A stretch of DNA of 64,000 nucleotides from Mycolicibacter heraklionensis (GTDB taxonomy: Bacteria > Actinomycetota > Actinomycetes > Mycobacteriales > Mycobacteriaceae), in NCBI RefSeq assembly GCF_001021505.1, contig NZ_LDPO01000015.1, positions 62,001 to 126,000 of the forward strand, written 5' to 3'. Numbering within the stretch: position 1 is the first letter of the stretch; every line of letters starts with the position of its first letter. Both the position numbers and the translations under genes were made by a program. The notes under the pieces are model-generated. The model had not been told where the DNA came from. It saw only the letters and a program-made list of their open reading frames with translations, and made no database searches. Shown here piece by piece: positions 14,846 to 22,449 of this stretch.

Positions 14846-15694
14846 TCAGGGCAGTCCGGCGCCGGGTATCTCCACGGTGACCGTGTCCAAACGCGAGTCG
14901 TGGGTCCCGACCAGCCGTTTGGGGTAGGCGCCGGGGCTGGTCAGCAGGAACAGCGTGCGACGCCTCGGCCCGCCCAGCGCGCATGCGATCGCGGCTCGCT
15001 CGCCGGTTGCGATGCGGTCGGTGACGGCGCCGCCCTCGGTGATGCGCTCGAACTGATTGGCCAGTGTCATCGCCGTCCAGATCCCGCCGGCGGCGTCCAG
15101 CGCGATGCCGTCCGGTGGTCCGTCCAGCCCGTCGGCGAACACCCGGCGGTCACGCAGCCCGCCGTCGGCGCCGATGGTGAACCGGGTGAGTCGGCGGCCC
15201 ATCGACTCGGCGACGATCAGCGTGCCCCCGTCCGGGGTGATCACCATCCCGTTGGGGAAGTCGAGATCCTCGGCGACGACGTGCGTGCTGGAGTCCGGAT
15301 CGACCCGCACCAGCACACCGCCGGAGTAGGCCTGCGACCCGATATAGCTGCGGCCGGCCGCGTCCACCACCATGTCCCCGAGATCGGCCGGCACCTGCTG
15401 GCTCAGGTCCACCAGCGTCGTCACGGTGTCTCCGTCGTAGCAGAGCACCTGGCGGTCGGAGGCCGAGGCGATCAGCAGCGATCCGTCCGGCCGGAAACCG
15501 AGCCCGCTCGGGGTATGCCCGGGCAGCGGCACCGTGGTCATGGAGCCGCGCAGGTTCACGGTGTGGATCGCCTCGCCGAGCATGTCCGAGAACCACAGCA
15601 GGCCCTCGAACCAGCGCGGTCCCTCCCCGAAACAGAAGCCGCCGGCCAGCGGTGTCGGTGTCGGCTGCGAGCTTGCTTCGGCGATGCTCAACAC
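14846..15694 (-). CDS. SMP-30/gluconolactonase-like protein
   Basis: A 282-residue six-bladed beta-propeller of the SMP-30/gluconolactonase/LRE family. The metal-ligand segments are visible: FGEGPRW with the first Glu, DFPNGMVITPDG with the Asn, and GPPDGIALDAAGGIW with the Asp. These enzymes hydrolyse lactones using a divalent metal. Co-regulation with a Baeyer-Villiger-like flavoprotein suggests a lactone intermediate, which is inference. GTG 15694 follows AGGAGG by six bases, a strong start. It is divergent from the TesB-like gene at 15773. Confidence 0.85.
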   Translation of the reverse strand: MLSIAEASSQPTPTPLAGGFCFGEGPRWFEGLLWFSDMLGEAIHTVNLRGSMTTVPLPGHTPSGLGFRPDGSLLIASASDRQVLCYDGDTVTTLVDLSQQVPADLGDMVVDAAGRSYIGSQAYSGGVLVRVDPDSSTHVVAEDLDFPNGMVITPDGGTLIVAESMGRRLTRFTIGADGGLRDRRVFADGLDGPPDGIALDAAGGIWTAMTLANQFERITEGGAVTDRIATGERAAIACALGGPRRRTLFLLTSPGAYPKRLVGTHDSRLDTVTVEIPGAGLP

Positions 15695-15738
15695 TGTCGC
15701 CCTCCTGTCCTGCGGTCGCGGGCGCGATCAGGCATACT

Positions 15739-15762
15739 TTACAAAATCTGGCTGAAATGTCA
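15739..15762. promoter_or_regulatory. TetR operator site 2 (TTACA-N14-TGTCA)
   Basis: TTACA at 15739-15743 and TGTCA at 15758-15762 with 14 bases between them. It lies between the divergent SMP-30 and TesB-like genes, 10 bases before the latter's ATG. The outer bases ACT and CGCT match site 1. Confidence 0.65.
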
Positions 15763-15772
15763 CGCTCGCGGA

Positions 15773-16663
15773 ATGGCTCAACCCACCGAGACCCCGCCCG
15801 CGCCGCAATGGTCGGTGAGCGGCCTGCTGGACCTTTTCGAGGTGACGGCCGACGGTCCGGACCGGTATACCGGGGCGACCGGGCTTGCCGGCGACGACGA
15901 GCGTCAAGTCGTCGAGGGCACGCAGCTACTGGCGCAGGCCATCGTCGCAGCGGCAAAACGCTTCTCGGACAAGTCCATCCGATCGGTGCACGCGGTGTTC
16001 GCCCGGGCTGTGCTGGTGGGGCCGCCGGCGGAATACCTGATCGACGTCGTCAGCGAGGGGCGCTCAACGGCCACCGCGGTGATCTCGGTGCTGCAGAACG
16101 GCAAGCGCTGCGCCACCATCACGGTGCTCGCCGACGTCCCGTCGGCCGACGTGATCACCCACCACCTGCCGCGGCCCGAGGTGGCAGCCCCCGCCCAGGC
16201 CAACCCCTGCGTCATGCCGATGACCGGACGCGAGGTGCGCCTCGTCGACGTCATCGACGTCAACAGCCCCGACGAGGTGGGCCCGCCGGAGCTCTATGCC
16301 TGGCTGCGCTATGACCCCATTCCCACCCGCGACGACCTCGCCAAGGCGCTGATCGCTTACTTCACCGGACATTTGGGCATCTCGACGACGATGCGCGCGC
16401 ACGCCGGAATCGGCACCAGTCAGTCGCATCTGACGGTGTCCACCGCTCCCATGACGATCACGGTGAGTTTCCACGAACCGGTGCGCTGGGACGGCTGGAT
16501 CCTTTATGGCCATGAAAGCACCCAGGTGGGTGCGGGCATGTCTTACGTTCGCGGCACCGTGCACACCGAGGACGGCGAACTTCTCGCCTCGTTCGCCCAG
16601 GACGGTCTGATCCGGCCGCTGCGCACCAGCGACAACAAGATCGCCGAGCACTCGCGGCTATAG
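15773..16663 (+). CDS. Acyl-CoA thioesterase II-like protein (TesB fold)
   Basis: A 296-residue double hot-dog thioesterase. Segments such as VEGTQLLAQAIVAAAKRF, SIRSVHAVFARA, the partly conserved LRTSDNKIAEHSRL ending and IGTSQSHLTVSTAPMTITVSFH correspond to the two hot-dog domains of TesB. The expected activity is hydrolysis of medium or branched acyl-CoAs. ATG 15773 is 10 bases from operator site 2. It converges with the DUF427 gene and its last codons overlap that gene by six bases. This is the second thioesterase in the cluster and differs clearly from the one at 14029. Confidence 0.78.
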   Translation: MAQPTETPPAPQWSVSGLLDLFEVTADGPDRYTGATGLAGDDERQVVEGTQLLAQAIVAAAKRFSDKSIRSVHAVFARAVLVGPPAEYLIDVVSEGRSTATAVISVLQNGKRCATITVLADVPSADVITHHLPRPEVAAPAQANPCVMPMTGREVRLVDVIDVNSPDEVGPPELYAWLRYDPIPTRDDLAKALIAYFTGHLGISTTMRAHAGIGTSQSHLTVSTAPMTITVSFHEPVRWDGWILYGHESTQVGAGMSYVRGTVHTEDGELLASFAQDGLIRPLRTSDNKIAEHSRL

Positions 16664-17344
16664 CCGGGCCGGTACCGGCAGCTCGGCGAGGCCTTCGGCG
16701 CGGGTCATGTCGAAGCTGAAAAACCCTGCGATGGGCGCACTCTCGGGGAGCGGATCGGGGTAGCTCCAGGCCACGTCCTCGACGACGGTGTCTCCGACGA
16801 TCGCGGACCAATACCGGGCGTACCCCTTGTAGTTGCAGTAGGTCGACGTCGCCGACGCCTGCAGCAGATCGGTGCGGACCCGTTTGGGGGCGACATACAG
16901 CCGCGGAGCCAGGGCCGTCTCGAACAGGATCACCGTGTCGTCGGTGTCCACCAGGGCCACTCCGGCGACCTCGACCCGCAATGTGCGCCGGGTGGGCCGG
17001 CAGTCGACCCGGTGATAGGGGTTCGGCGGGTAGTGCACCAGCCGGCGGCCCTCTTCGAACCAGGCGTCCACGGCGTCCCACGGCACCTGCACGAAGCCGG
17101 CTGCCTCCGGCAGCGCCCGATGCGGAAGGTCGCCGACGGCATCCGCGGGGAAGGCGTAGCTCAGCGGCTCGCCCTGCCGATGCACCAGCAGCGCCTGTTC
17201 GGTGTCGATCACGGTGCGTTCACGGCGGATCGCCCACACCCGCCGGGGATGCGGTTCGACGTACACCAGAGCGCCGGTGATCTGCGGAGAGAACCAGCCG
17301 GCGCGCTCGGTGCTGAGCGGGCCGTGCCCGGCAACCAGACTCAT
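16658..17344 (-). CDS. Two-domain DUF427 protein
   Basis: A 228-residue protein containing two DUF427-type units. The N-terminal half has VWAIRRERTVIDTEQALLVH and HYPPNPYHRVDC; the C-terminal half has the signature TSTYCNYKGYARYWS followed by DVAWSYPDPLPES. The double form is common in actinobacteria, and function is unknown. ATG 17344 opens on MSLVAGHGPLS. It is divergent from the seven-gene operon starting at 17504, with operator site 3 between them, so it is a regulon member. Confidence 0.82.
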   Translation of the reverse strand: MSLVAGHGPLSTERAGWFSPQITGALVYVEPHPRRVWAIRRERTVIDTEQALLVHRQGEPLSYAFPADAVGDLPHRALPEAAGFVQVPWDAVDAWFEEGRRLVHYPPNPYHRVDCRPTRRTLRVEVAGVALVDTDDTVILFETALAPRLYVAPKRVRTDLLQASATSTYCNYKGYARYWSAIVGDTVVEDVAWSYPDPLPESAPIAGFFSFDMTRAEGLAELPVPARL

Positions 17345-17390
17345 GGGAACCCCACCCCTCGTCCTCGGTCGTGTTCGGCCGAATTCGCCT

Positions 17391-17414
17391 TTACAAATTC
17401 CACGCCAACTGTAA
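17391..17414. promoter_or_regulatory. TetR operator site 3 (TTACA-N14-TGTAA)
   Basis: A perfect inverted repeat TTACA (17391-17395) and TGTAA (17410-17414) with the same 14-base spacer as sites 1 and 2. It lies 46 bases upstream of the DUF427 ATG and 89 bases upstream of the 17504 operon, so it can serve both. Confidence 0.68.
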
Positions 17415-17503
17415 TATCTCGGAGAAGTTGTGCTGCGCGGTACGGACGGCTCGTCCGACCGGCGGCACCGTCTGAGATTCTCACGACGAGCTGGGATGAT
17501 GCG

Positions 17504-18061
17504 ATGACGAGTACCGCTGCGGCCCTGGATTCCCTGGCGCAGGACCAGTACCTGCGCTACCGCCTCGATGTCATCGCCCTCGATGTTGCCGGCCTGGTGC
17601 AGGCGGCCGGCGGATGGCTGTATCACCGTGCGGCGATCGGCTGGGACGTGCGGGTGCTGGTGCCATCGCGCCAGGATCTCCGGCCCTTGCACATCCTCGG
17701 ACTGAATACGGCAGACCTCGAGGCCGAGCTGGCCGCCCCCGAAGGCGATGCGCCCGCGCACAGCCTGGCGGTGGTCGCCGACGCGCTCACCGCCGATCCC
17801 CGGATCAGCCGGCGGGTGCGCCACGCGCTGCGGAGCAGCCTGACCGAGGTCGTGTTGTGGGGTGAGCGCTGGCCGCTGGAGGTCAGCCATCGGCTCAGTA
17901 CCGTGCAGCACCTGCCCACCGTGGCGGGCCGGGCCTTCAAGCGGCAGGCCCTGGCCGCCGCCGATGTCAGGGAAACGGCGCCGTTCGACGGTCCGGAGAT
18001 ATTCCGTAGCGACCAGAAGCGTTGCCTGCCGGTCAATTCCGACCTGGTCCCGCTCGGCTGA
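17504..18061 (+). CDS. Hypothetical protein, first gene of the P450 operon
   Basis: A 185-residue protein not recognised as a named family. It contains VAGLVQAAGGWLYHRAAIGW, VLVPSRQDLRPLHILGL and RTLADPR-like basic segments, with no signal peptide or transmembrane helix. LxVLVP and LHILG could form a small alpha/beta fold. ATG 17504 was chosen as the only sensible start before the conserved-looking sequence. Its TGA overlaps the next ATG (TGATG), so it is translationally coupled to the NIPSNAP-like gene. Co-regulation by site 3 suggests an accessory role in the catabolic pathway. Confidence 0.7.
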   Translation: MTSTAAALDSLAQDQYLRYRLDVIALDVAGLVQAAGGWLYHRAAIGWDVRVLVPSRQDLRPLHILGLNTADLEAELAAPEGDAPAHSLAVVADALTADPRISRRVRHALRSSLTEVVLWGERWPLEVSHRLSTVQHLPTVAGRAFKRQALAAADVRETAPFDGPEIFRSDQKRCLPVNSDLVPLG

Positions 18062-18777
18062 TGCGCAAACACTACGACCACACCCTGCTGTACCTGCACG
18101 AGACGATCAATCTGGGCCGCGGCCTGCGCGACGACTTCACCCGCAACTTCACCGAGACCTACCAGCCGATGATGAGCGAGCTGGGCGCTCGCCTCTTCGC
18201 GTTGTGGGAGTCCACCGCCTACAACGGGCACTGGCCGCAGGTCACGATCATCTGGGAGATCGACGCGTTCGCCGACTACGCCCGAATCGGGCGGGCGCAG
18301 AACCGCGGCGGCAGCCACGCCCAGCGCGCGGCCGAGTGGTCGGCCTACCTCGCCGGTATCGGAGCATCGGGGGAGGGCCGGATCATGTACCCCGGCCCGC
18401 ACAACAAGACCCTGTCCCAGCTCTGCGCGGCCGACTTCGACGCGACCGTGGTGATACAGGAAATCATGCAGACCAAGCCCGGCCGCCAGGACGACTACAT
18501 CCGGGAGCTGGAGCGGCTTTACGTGCCGTGGTCGGAGCGCACCGGCAAGCGCTGGCTCGGTTCGTTCACCACCACGTTCCGCTACAACGAGGTCATCCAC
18601 TACTGGGCGCTGGACGGCGGCTGGGAGTGCTTCGCCGAGCATTACCCGTCGTGGAAGGACCACCCGCCGGCCGAGATCGTGACGTGGATGAGTGTGGCGC
18701 CCGCGTTACGCGACGGCTGGGAGGACTCGATCCTGCAGGCCCTGCCACCCTCCCCGCTGCAGCGAGACGCCACGTGA
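18061..18777 (+). CDS. NIPSNAP-like dimeric alpha/beta-barrel protein
   Basis: A 238-residue protein with two related halves. The pattern FTETYQPMMSELGARLFALW, then PQVTIIWEIDAFADYARIG, recalls NIPSNAP and other dimeric alpha/beta-barrel proteins; the second half repeats it with YIRELERLYVPWSERTGKRW and VIHYWALDGGWECF. Such proteins are often small-molecule enzymes or scaffolds in oxidative pathways. ATG 18061 overlaps the preceding stop, and its own TGA overlaps the GTG of the P450 gene, placing it tightly in the operon. The family assignment is by pattern only. Confidence 0.6.
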   Translation: MRKHYDHTLLYLHETINLGRGLRDDFTRNFTETYQPMMSELGARLFALWESTAYNGHWPQVTIIWEIDAFADYARIGRAQNRGGSHAQRAAEWSAYLAGIGASGEGRIMYPGPHNKTLSQLCAADFDATVVIQEIMQTKPGRQDDYIRELERLYVPWSERTGKRWLGSFTTTFRYNEVIHYWALDGGWECFAEHYPSWKDHPPAEIVTWMSVAPALRDGWEDSILQALPPSPLQRDAT

Positions 18778-20003
18778 CAAGCGTTGCCGCACCGGAGTTC
18801 TCCTACGATCCGTTCGACCCGGCGGTGATGGCCGACCCGCTGCCGTACTACCGCGTGCTGCGCGACCAGCACCCGATGTACTACGTACCGCAGTGGGACC
18901 TCTACGCCCTGTCCCGCTTCGACGACATCTGGGATGTGCTGGCCGTCAGTGATGGAACCTTCGTGGCTTCGGAGGGCACACTGCCCGCGGCCAACGTGCT
19001 GGCGCACCACAACGGCGGTCCGGTCCCGGACCCGCCGCTGCACCCGCTGCCCTTCCACGCCGTCTTCGACAAGCCGATCTACGACGACATCCGCCGGTTG
19101 CAGTCCCCGGCGTTTCGGCCCCGATCGGTGGCTGACTGGGAAGACCGGGTCCGCACCTTGGCCAACCAGCGGCTGGATGAGCTGCTTCCGGTGGGCCGGT
19201 TCGACTTGACCTGTGATTACGGCGGAGTCGTAGTGGCCCAGGTGGTCTGCGAACTGCTGGGCATCCCGACCGATTGCGCCGCGGAGGTATTGGCGGCGGT
19301 GAACGCCGGCAGCCTGGCGCAGGCCGGCAGCGGCGTGGACACCGCCGCGGCCCGGCCCAACTACCTGCAGTACCTCATCCCGGCCGTGCAACGCCGGCGC
19401 GCCGAGCGGGGCTCCGGCGACCTGCCGATCGTCGACGGGATGCTGGCCTACCGGCTACCCGACGGCAGCGACCTGAATGACGTCGAAGCCGCGACGCAAT
19501 TGCTGTGCATCTTCATCGGCGGCACCGAGACCGTGCCCAAGATCGTCGCGCACGGATTGTGGGAGCTGGCTCGACGCCCGGACCAACTGGCCGCGGTGCG
19601 GGCGAATCCGCACGAGACGGTGCAGCTGGCGCGCGAGGAGATGATCCGGTATTGCGCACCGGCGCAATGGTTCGCGCGCACCGCCCGCAAACCGTTCACG
19701 CTGCACGGGACGACTGTCGAGCCGGGCCAACGCATCATCACCCTGCTCGCGTCGGCCAACCGCGACGAGCGTCAGTACCCCGACCCCGACGAATTCCAGT
19801 GGGACCGGCCGATCAAACGCTCCCTGGCGTTCGGCCGCGGTCAGCACTTCTGCATCGGCTACCACCTGGCCCGACTGGAAGTGGCTGTCCTGGTGCAGGA
19901 ATGGTTGCGCCGAGTCCCGGGCTATCGGATCGTCGACGACGGCGCGACCAGGCTGCCGTCCAGTTTTCAATGGGGCTGGAACACCATCCCGGTGGAGGTC
20001 TGA
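18774..20003 (+). CDS. Cytochrome P450
   Basis: A 409-residue soluble bacterial P450. The heme-binding loop FGRGQHFCIG carries the axial Cys360. The I-helix segment FIGGTETVP near residue 247 contains the oxygen-activating Thr, and EEMIR gives the ExxR motif. Redox partners are not encoded nearby. GTG 18774 overlaps the upstream stop. With MDR and SDR dehydrogenases and a flavin monooxygenase in the same operon, it probably hydroxylates the substrate before further oxidation. No CYP family number is assigned. Confidence 0.93.
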   Translation: MTSVAAPEFSYDPFDPAVMADPLPYYRVLRDQHPMYYVPQWDLYALSRFDDIWDVLAVSDGTFVASEGTLPAANVLAHHNGGPVPDPPLHPLPFHAVFDKPIYDDIRRLQSPAFRPRSVADWEDRVRTLANQRLDELLPVGRFDLTCDYGGVVVAQVVCELLGIPTDCAAEVLAAVNAGSLAQAGSGVDTAAARPNYLQYLIPAVQRRRAERGSGDLPIVDGMLAYRLPDGSDLNDVEAATQLLCIFIGGTETVPKIVAHGLWELARRPDQLAAVRANPHETVQLAREEMIRYCAPAQWFARTARKPFTLHGTTVEPGQRIITLLASANRDERQYPDPDEFQWDRPIKRSLAFGRGQHFCIGYHLARLEVAVLVQEWLRRVPGYRIVDDGATRLPSSFQWGWNTIPVEV

Positions 20004-20006
20004 GGC

Positions 20007-20975
20007 ATGTGGGCATACCGGTTGATCGCGCCGTATCAGTTCGAGAAGATCGAGGCCCCCGACCCCACCGAGCAGCGGGTCGGCGCGGGGCAGGTGTTGC
20101 TGCAGTTCGTCGCCGCCGGGGTGTGCGGCAGTGACCTGCCGGCCTTTCGTGGCGCGCAGGGCAGGTTGCCCGGTGACGACGGTGCCGGTGCTGCGGAGAA
20201 GCTCGGCTTCCCGATCCACGAGATCGTCGGCGACGTCATCGCCAGCCGGCACCCGCAGCACCAACCCGGCGACCGGGTCGTCGGCTGGGCATCGGGCTTC
20301 GACGGACTGATGGAACAGGTGATCAGCGACGGCGAGGGCCTGATGACCTACGACCCGGCGCTGGTGCCCGCCCAAGCCGTGGGCCTGCAACCCCTGGCCT
20401 GTGTGCTCTACGCCGTCGAACAGTTGCCAGACCTGGCCGGCCGCCATGTGGCGGTGATCGGGCAGGGTTCGATCGGTCTGCTGTTCAGCGCCGTCGCCAA
20501 AGCCGCGGGTGCGCGCCGCATCACCGGCGTGGACCCGGTCGATCGCCGAGATATGGCTGCCGCCTTCGGCGTTGACACCGTCGTGCAGGCGACCAGCGAC
20601 CGGTGGGTGCGCCACCTGGACGCCGGCGACCGCCCGGAGATCGTGATCGAGGCCGTCGGCCACCAGGTCGCCACCCTGGGTCACGCCATCGAGGCCGTCG
20701 CACCCGGCGGCACGGTGTTCTACTTCGGTGTCCCCGACGACGACAGTTATCCGATCAGTATGCGCACCATGCTGCGCAACAACCTCACGTTGATCTCCGG
20801 AGTCACCCAGGAGCGGCCCCGGATGCTGGCGGCCGCAGGCAGATTCGCCGCCGGGCATCCAGAACTGTTGGGTGACTATGTCACTCATGTGTTCGGTTGC
20901 CACGAAGCCCAGGCCGCCTTCGAGTTGGCGACCCGGCCGGTGCCGGGCCGCGTCAAGATCGCGATGGTCGCATGA
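20007..20975 (+). CDS. Medium-chain (MDR) dehydrogenase
   Basis: A 322-residue zinc-type alcohol dehydrogenase homolog. GVCGSD supplies the catalytic Cys, FPIHEIVG the His-Glu pair, and VAVIGQGSIGLLFSAVAKAAG is the NAD(P)-binding Rossmann motif. The structural-zinc lobe with four cysteines is absent, as in several sorbitol/threonine dehydrogenase-like proteins. The chain is also shorter than the usual 340-370 residues. It would oxidise an alcohol, possibly the P450 product. GGAGG lies upstream of ATG 20007; its stop overlaps the aldolase ATG (ATGA). Confidence 0.85.
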   Translation: MWAYRLIAPYQFEKIEAPDPTEQRVGAGQVLLQFVAAGVCGSDLPAFRGAQGRLPGDDGAGAAEKLGFPIHEIVGDVIASRHPQHQPGDRVVGWASGFDGLMEQVISDGEGLMTYDPALVPAQAVGLQPLACVLYAVEQLPDLAGRHVAVIGQGSIGLLFSAVAKAAGARRITGVDPVDRRDMAAAFGVDTVVQATSDRWVRHLDAGDRPEIVIEAVGHQVATLGHAIEAVAPGGTVFYFGVPDDDSYPISMRTMLRNNLTLISGVTQERPRMLAAAGRFAAGHPELLGDYVTHVFGCHEAQAAFELATRPVPGRVKIAMVA

Positions 20976-21721
20976 CGTCGGCGCTGCGTGCCGCACTGGC
21001 GGACCGGGCACCGCTCTGGGGCGGCTGGGTCACCGGGCCCACGGTGCTGGGCCCGGAGGAATTCGCCCGCGCCGGCTATGACTACGTGGGTTTCGACGCC
21101 CAGCACAGCTACCTCGGCGATGCCGAGATCGCCGCCATGCTCCGGCACACCGAGCACCTGCCGATCGCCACCGCGGTCCGGTTACCCAACGCGGATCCGG
21201 CCCCCATCGGGCGGGTGCTCGATGCCGGCGCCGACGCGGTCATCATCGCGTTGATCGAGACCGCCGAGCAGGCGGCCGCCGCGGTGGCCGCCACCCGCTA
21301 CCCTCCGGCGGGCATCCGCAGCTTCGGGCCGTTGCGGCCCGGCCTGGGCCGCGATCTGGCCGGCCTCCAGGAGCGGGCGGACGTCTTCGCGATGATCGAG
21401 ACGGCCGCGGCCTTGGCCGACGTGGAACGGATCTGCGCGGTTCCCGGCCTGGCCGGCATCTACGTCGGACCCGCCGACCTGGCGATCTCGCTGGGCGTCG
21501 ATGTCGCGCAGTCCACCACGCACCCCGACCTGGTCGCGGCCATGACACGAATCCGGCAGGCGGCAGCGGCCGCGGGCGTGATCGCCGCGATCCACGGCGG
21601 ATCGGGCGCGGCGGGCGCGGCCCTGGCCGGGCTGGGCTACCAGATGATCACGCTGGCCGCCGAGTCCGCGGCGCTACGCCGCGGAGCCCTCGAGCACCTC
21701 GAGGAAGCGCGGGGCCGATGA
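20972..21721 (+). CDS. HpcH/HpaI aldolase family protein
   Basis: A 249-residue class II aldolase of the phosphoenolpyruvate-binding TIM barrel superfamily. GYDYVGFDAQHSY aligns with the active-site D-x-E-H region, although Glu is replaced by Gln. FAMIETAAAL has the metal-binding Glu and IYVGPADLAISLG the metal-binding Asp and signature loop. Members cleave 4-hydroxy-2-oxo acids to pyruvate or glyoxylate plus an aldehyde. In this operon it may perform the late carbon-carbon cleavage. Start and stop overlap its neighbours by four bases on both sides. Confidence 0.87.
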   Translation: MTSALRAALADRAPLWGGWVTGPTVLGPEEFARAGYDYVGFDAQHSYLGDAEIAAMLRHTEHLPIATAVRLPNADPAPIGRVLDAGADAVIIALIETAEQAAAAVAATRYPPAGIRSFGPLRPGLGRDLAGLQERADVFAMIETAAALADVERICAVPGLAGIYVGPADLAISLGVDVAQSTTHPDLVAAMTRIRQAAAAAGVIAAIHGGSGAAGAALAGLGYQMITLAAESAALRRGALEHLEEARGR

Positions 21722-22449
21722 GCCCAGCACGCGTAGCGCTGGTCACCGGCGCCGCCCGCGGCCAGGGCTGGGCGATCGCCGAACGGCTGCGCGCGGACGG
21801 CTTCGCCGTGGTCGCCTGCGACATCAACGCCGACGAATTGCATGCGGCCGTTGCCGCGCGGGGTGATGAGGGGTTGATCGGTCTTGCGCTCGACGTCACC
21901 CGCCCCGAACAGTGGGACGCCGCGGTGGCGGCGACCGTCCAACGGTTCGGGGCGCTGACCGCGCTGATCAACAACGCCGGCACCCTGCACCGTGCGGCGA
22001 TCGCCGATGAGACACCCGAAGACTTCGAAAAGGCCTGGCGGGTCAACTGTCTGGGCGCATTCCTGGGAATCCAGGCGGCGCTGGACCAGCTGCGGACGGC
22101 CGAGGGCGCCGCCATTGTCAACACCTGCAGCACCGGGGCGATCCGTCCCTTTCCGCAGCACAGCGCCTACGGGTCGTCGAAGTGGGCGCTGCGCGGCCTG
22201 ACCCAGACCGTCGCCGCGGAGCTCGTCACGGCGGGCATCCGGGTCAATGCGGTGTTCCCCGGGCCGATCGCCACCCCGATGCTCGACGAAGTCACCCAGC
22301 AGCGCCTGGCCGCGGTGTCGGCGGGCGGCCGGCTCGGCCGGCCGGTCGAGGTGGCTGACGCGGTGGCGTTCCTGGTTTCGCAAGCCGCGTCGTTCATCAC
22401 CGGCGCCGAGCTCGTCGTGGACGGCGGCCAGTGCCTGCAGATCCGATGA
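21718..22449 (+). CDS. Short-chain dehydrogenase/reductase
   Basis: A 243-residue classical SDR. TGAARGQGWAIAE is the cofactor motif, NNAGTLHRAA the structural motif, NTCSTGA holds the catalytic Ser and YGSSK the Tyr and Lys. The acidic residue at the end of strand 2 (ACDINAD) indicates NAD preference. It would interconvert an alcohol and a ketone. It sits between the aldolase and the flavin monooxygenase in the operon, with ATGA overlaps on both sides. Supplying a ketone for the next enzyme is a plausible inference. Confidence 0.92.
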   Translation: MSPARVALVTGAARGQGWAIAERLRADGFAVVACDINADELHAAVAARGDEGLIGLALDVTRPEQWDAAVAATVQRFGALTALINNAGTLHRAAIADETPEDFEKAWRVNCLGAFLGIQAALDQLRTAEGAAIVNTCSTGAIRPFPQHSAYGSSKWALRGLTQTVAAELVTAGIRVNAVFPGPIATPMLDEVTQQRLAAVSAGGRLGRPVEVADAVAFLVSQAASFITGAELVVDGGQCLQIR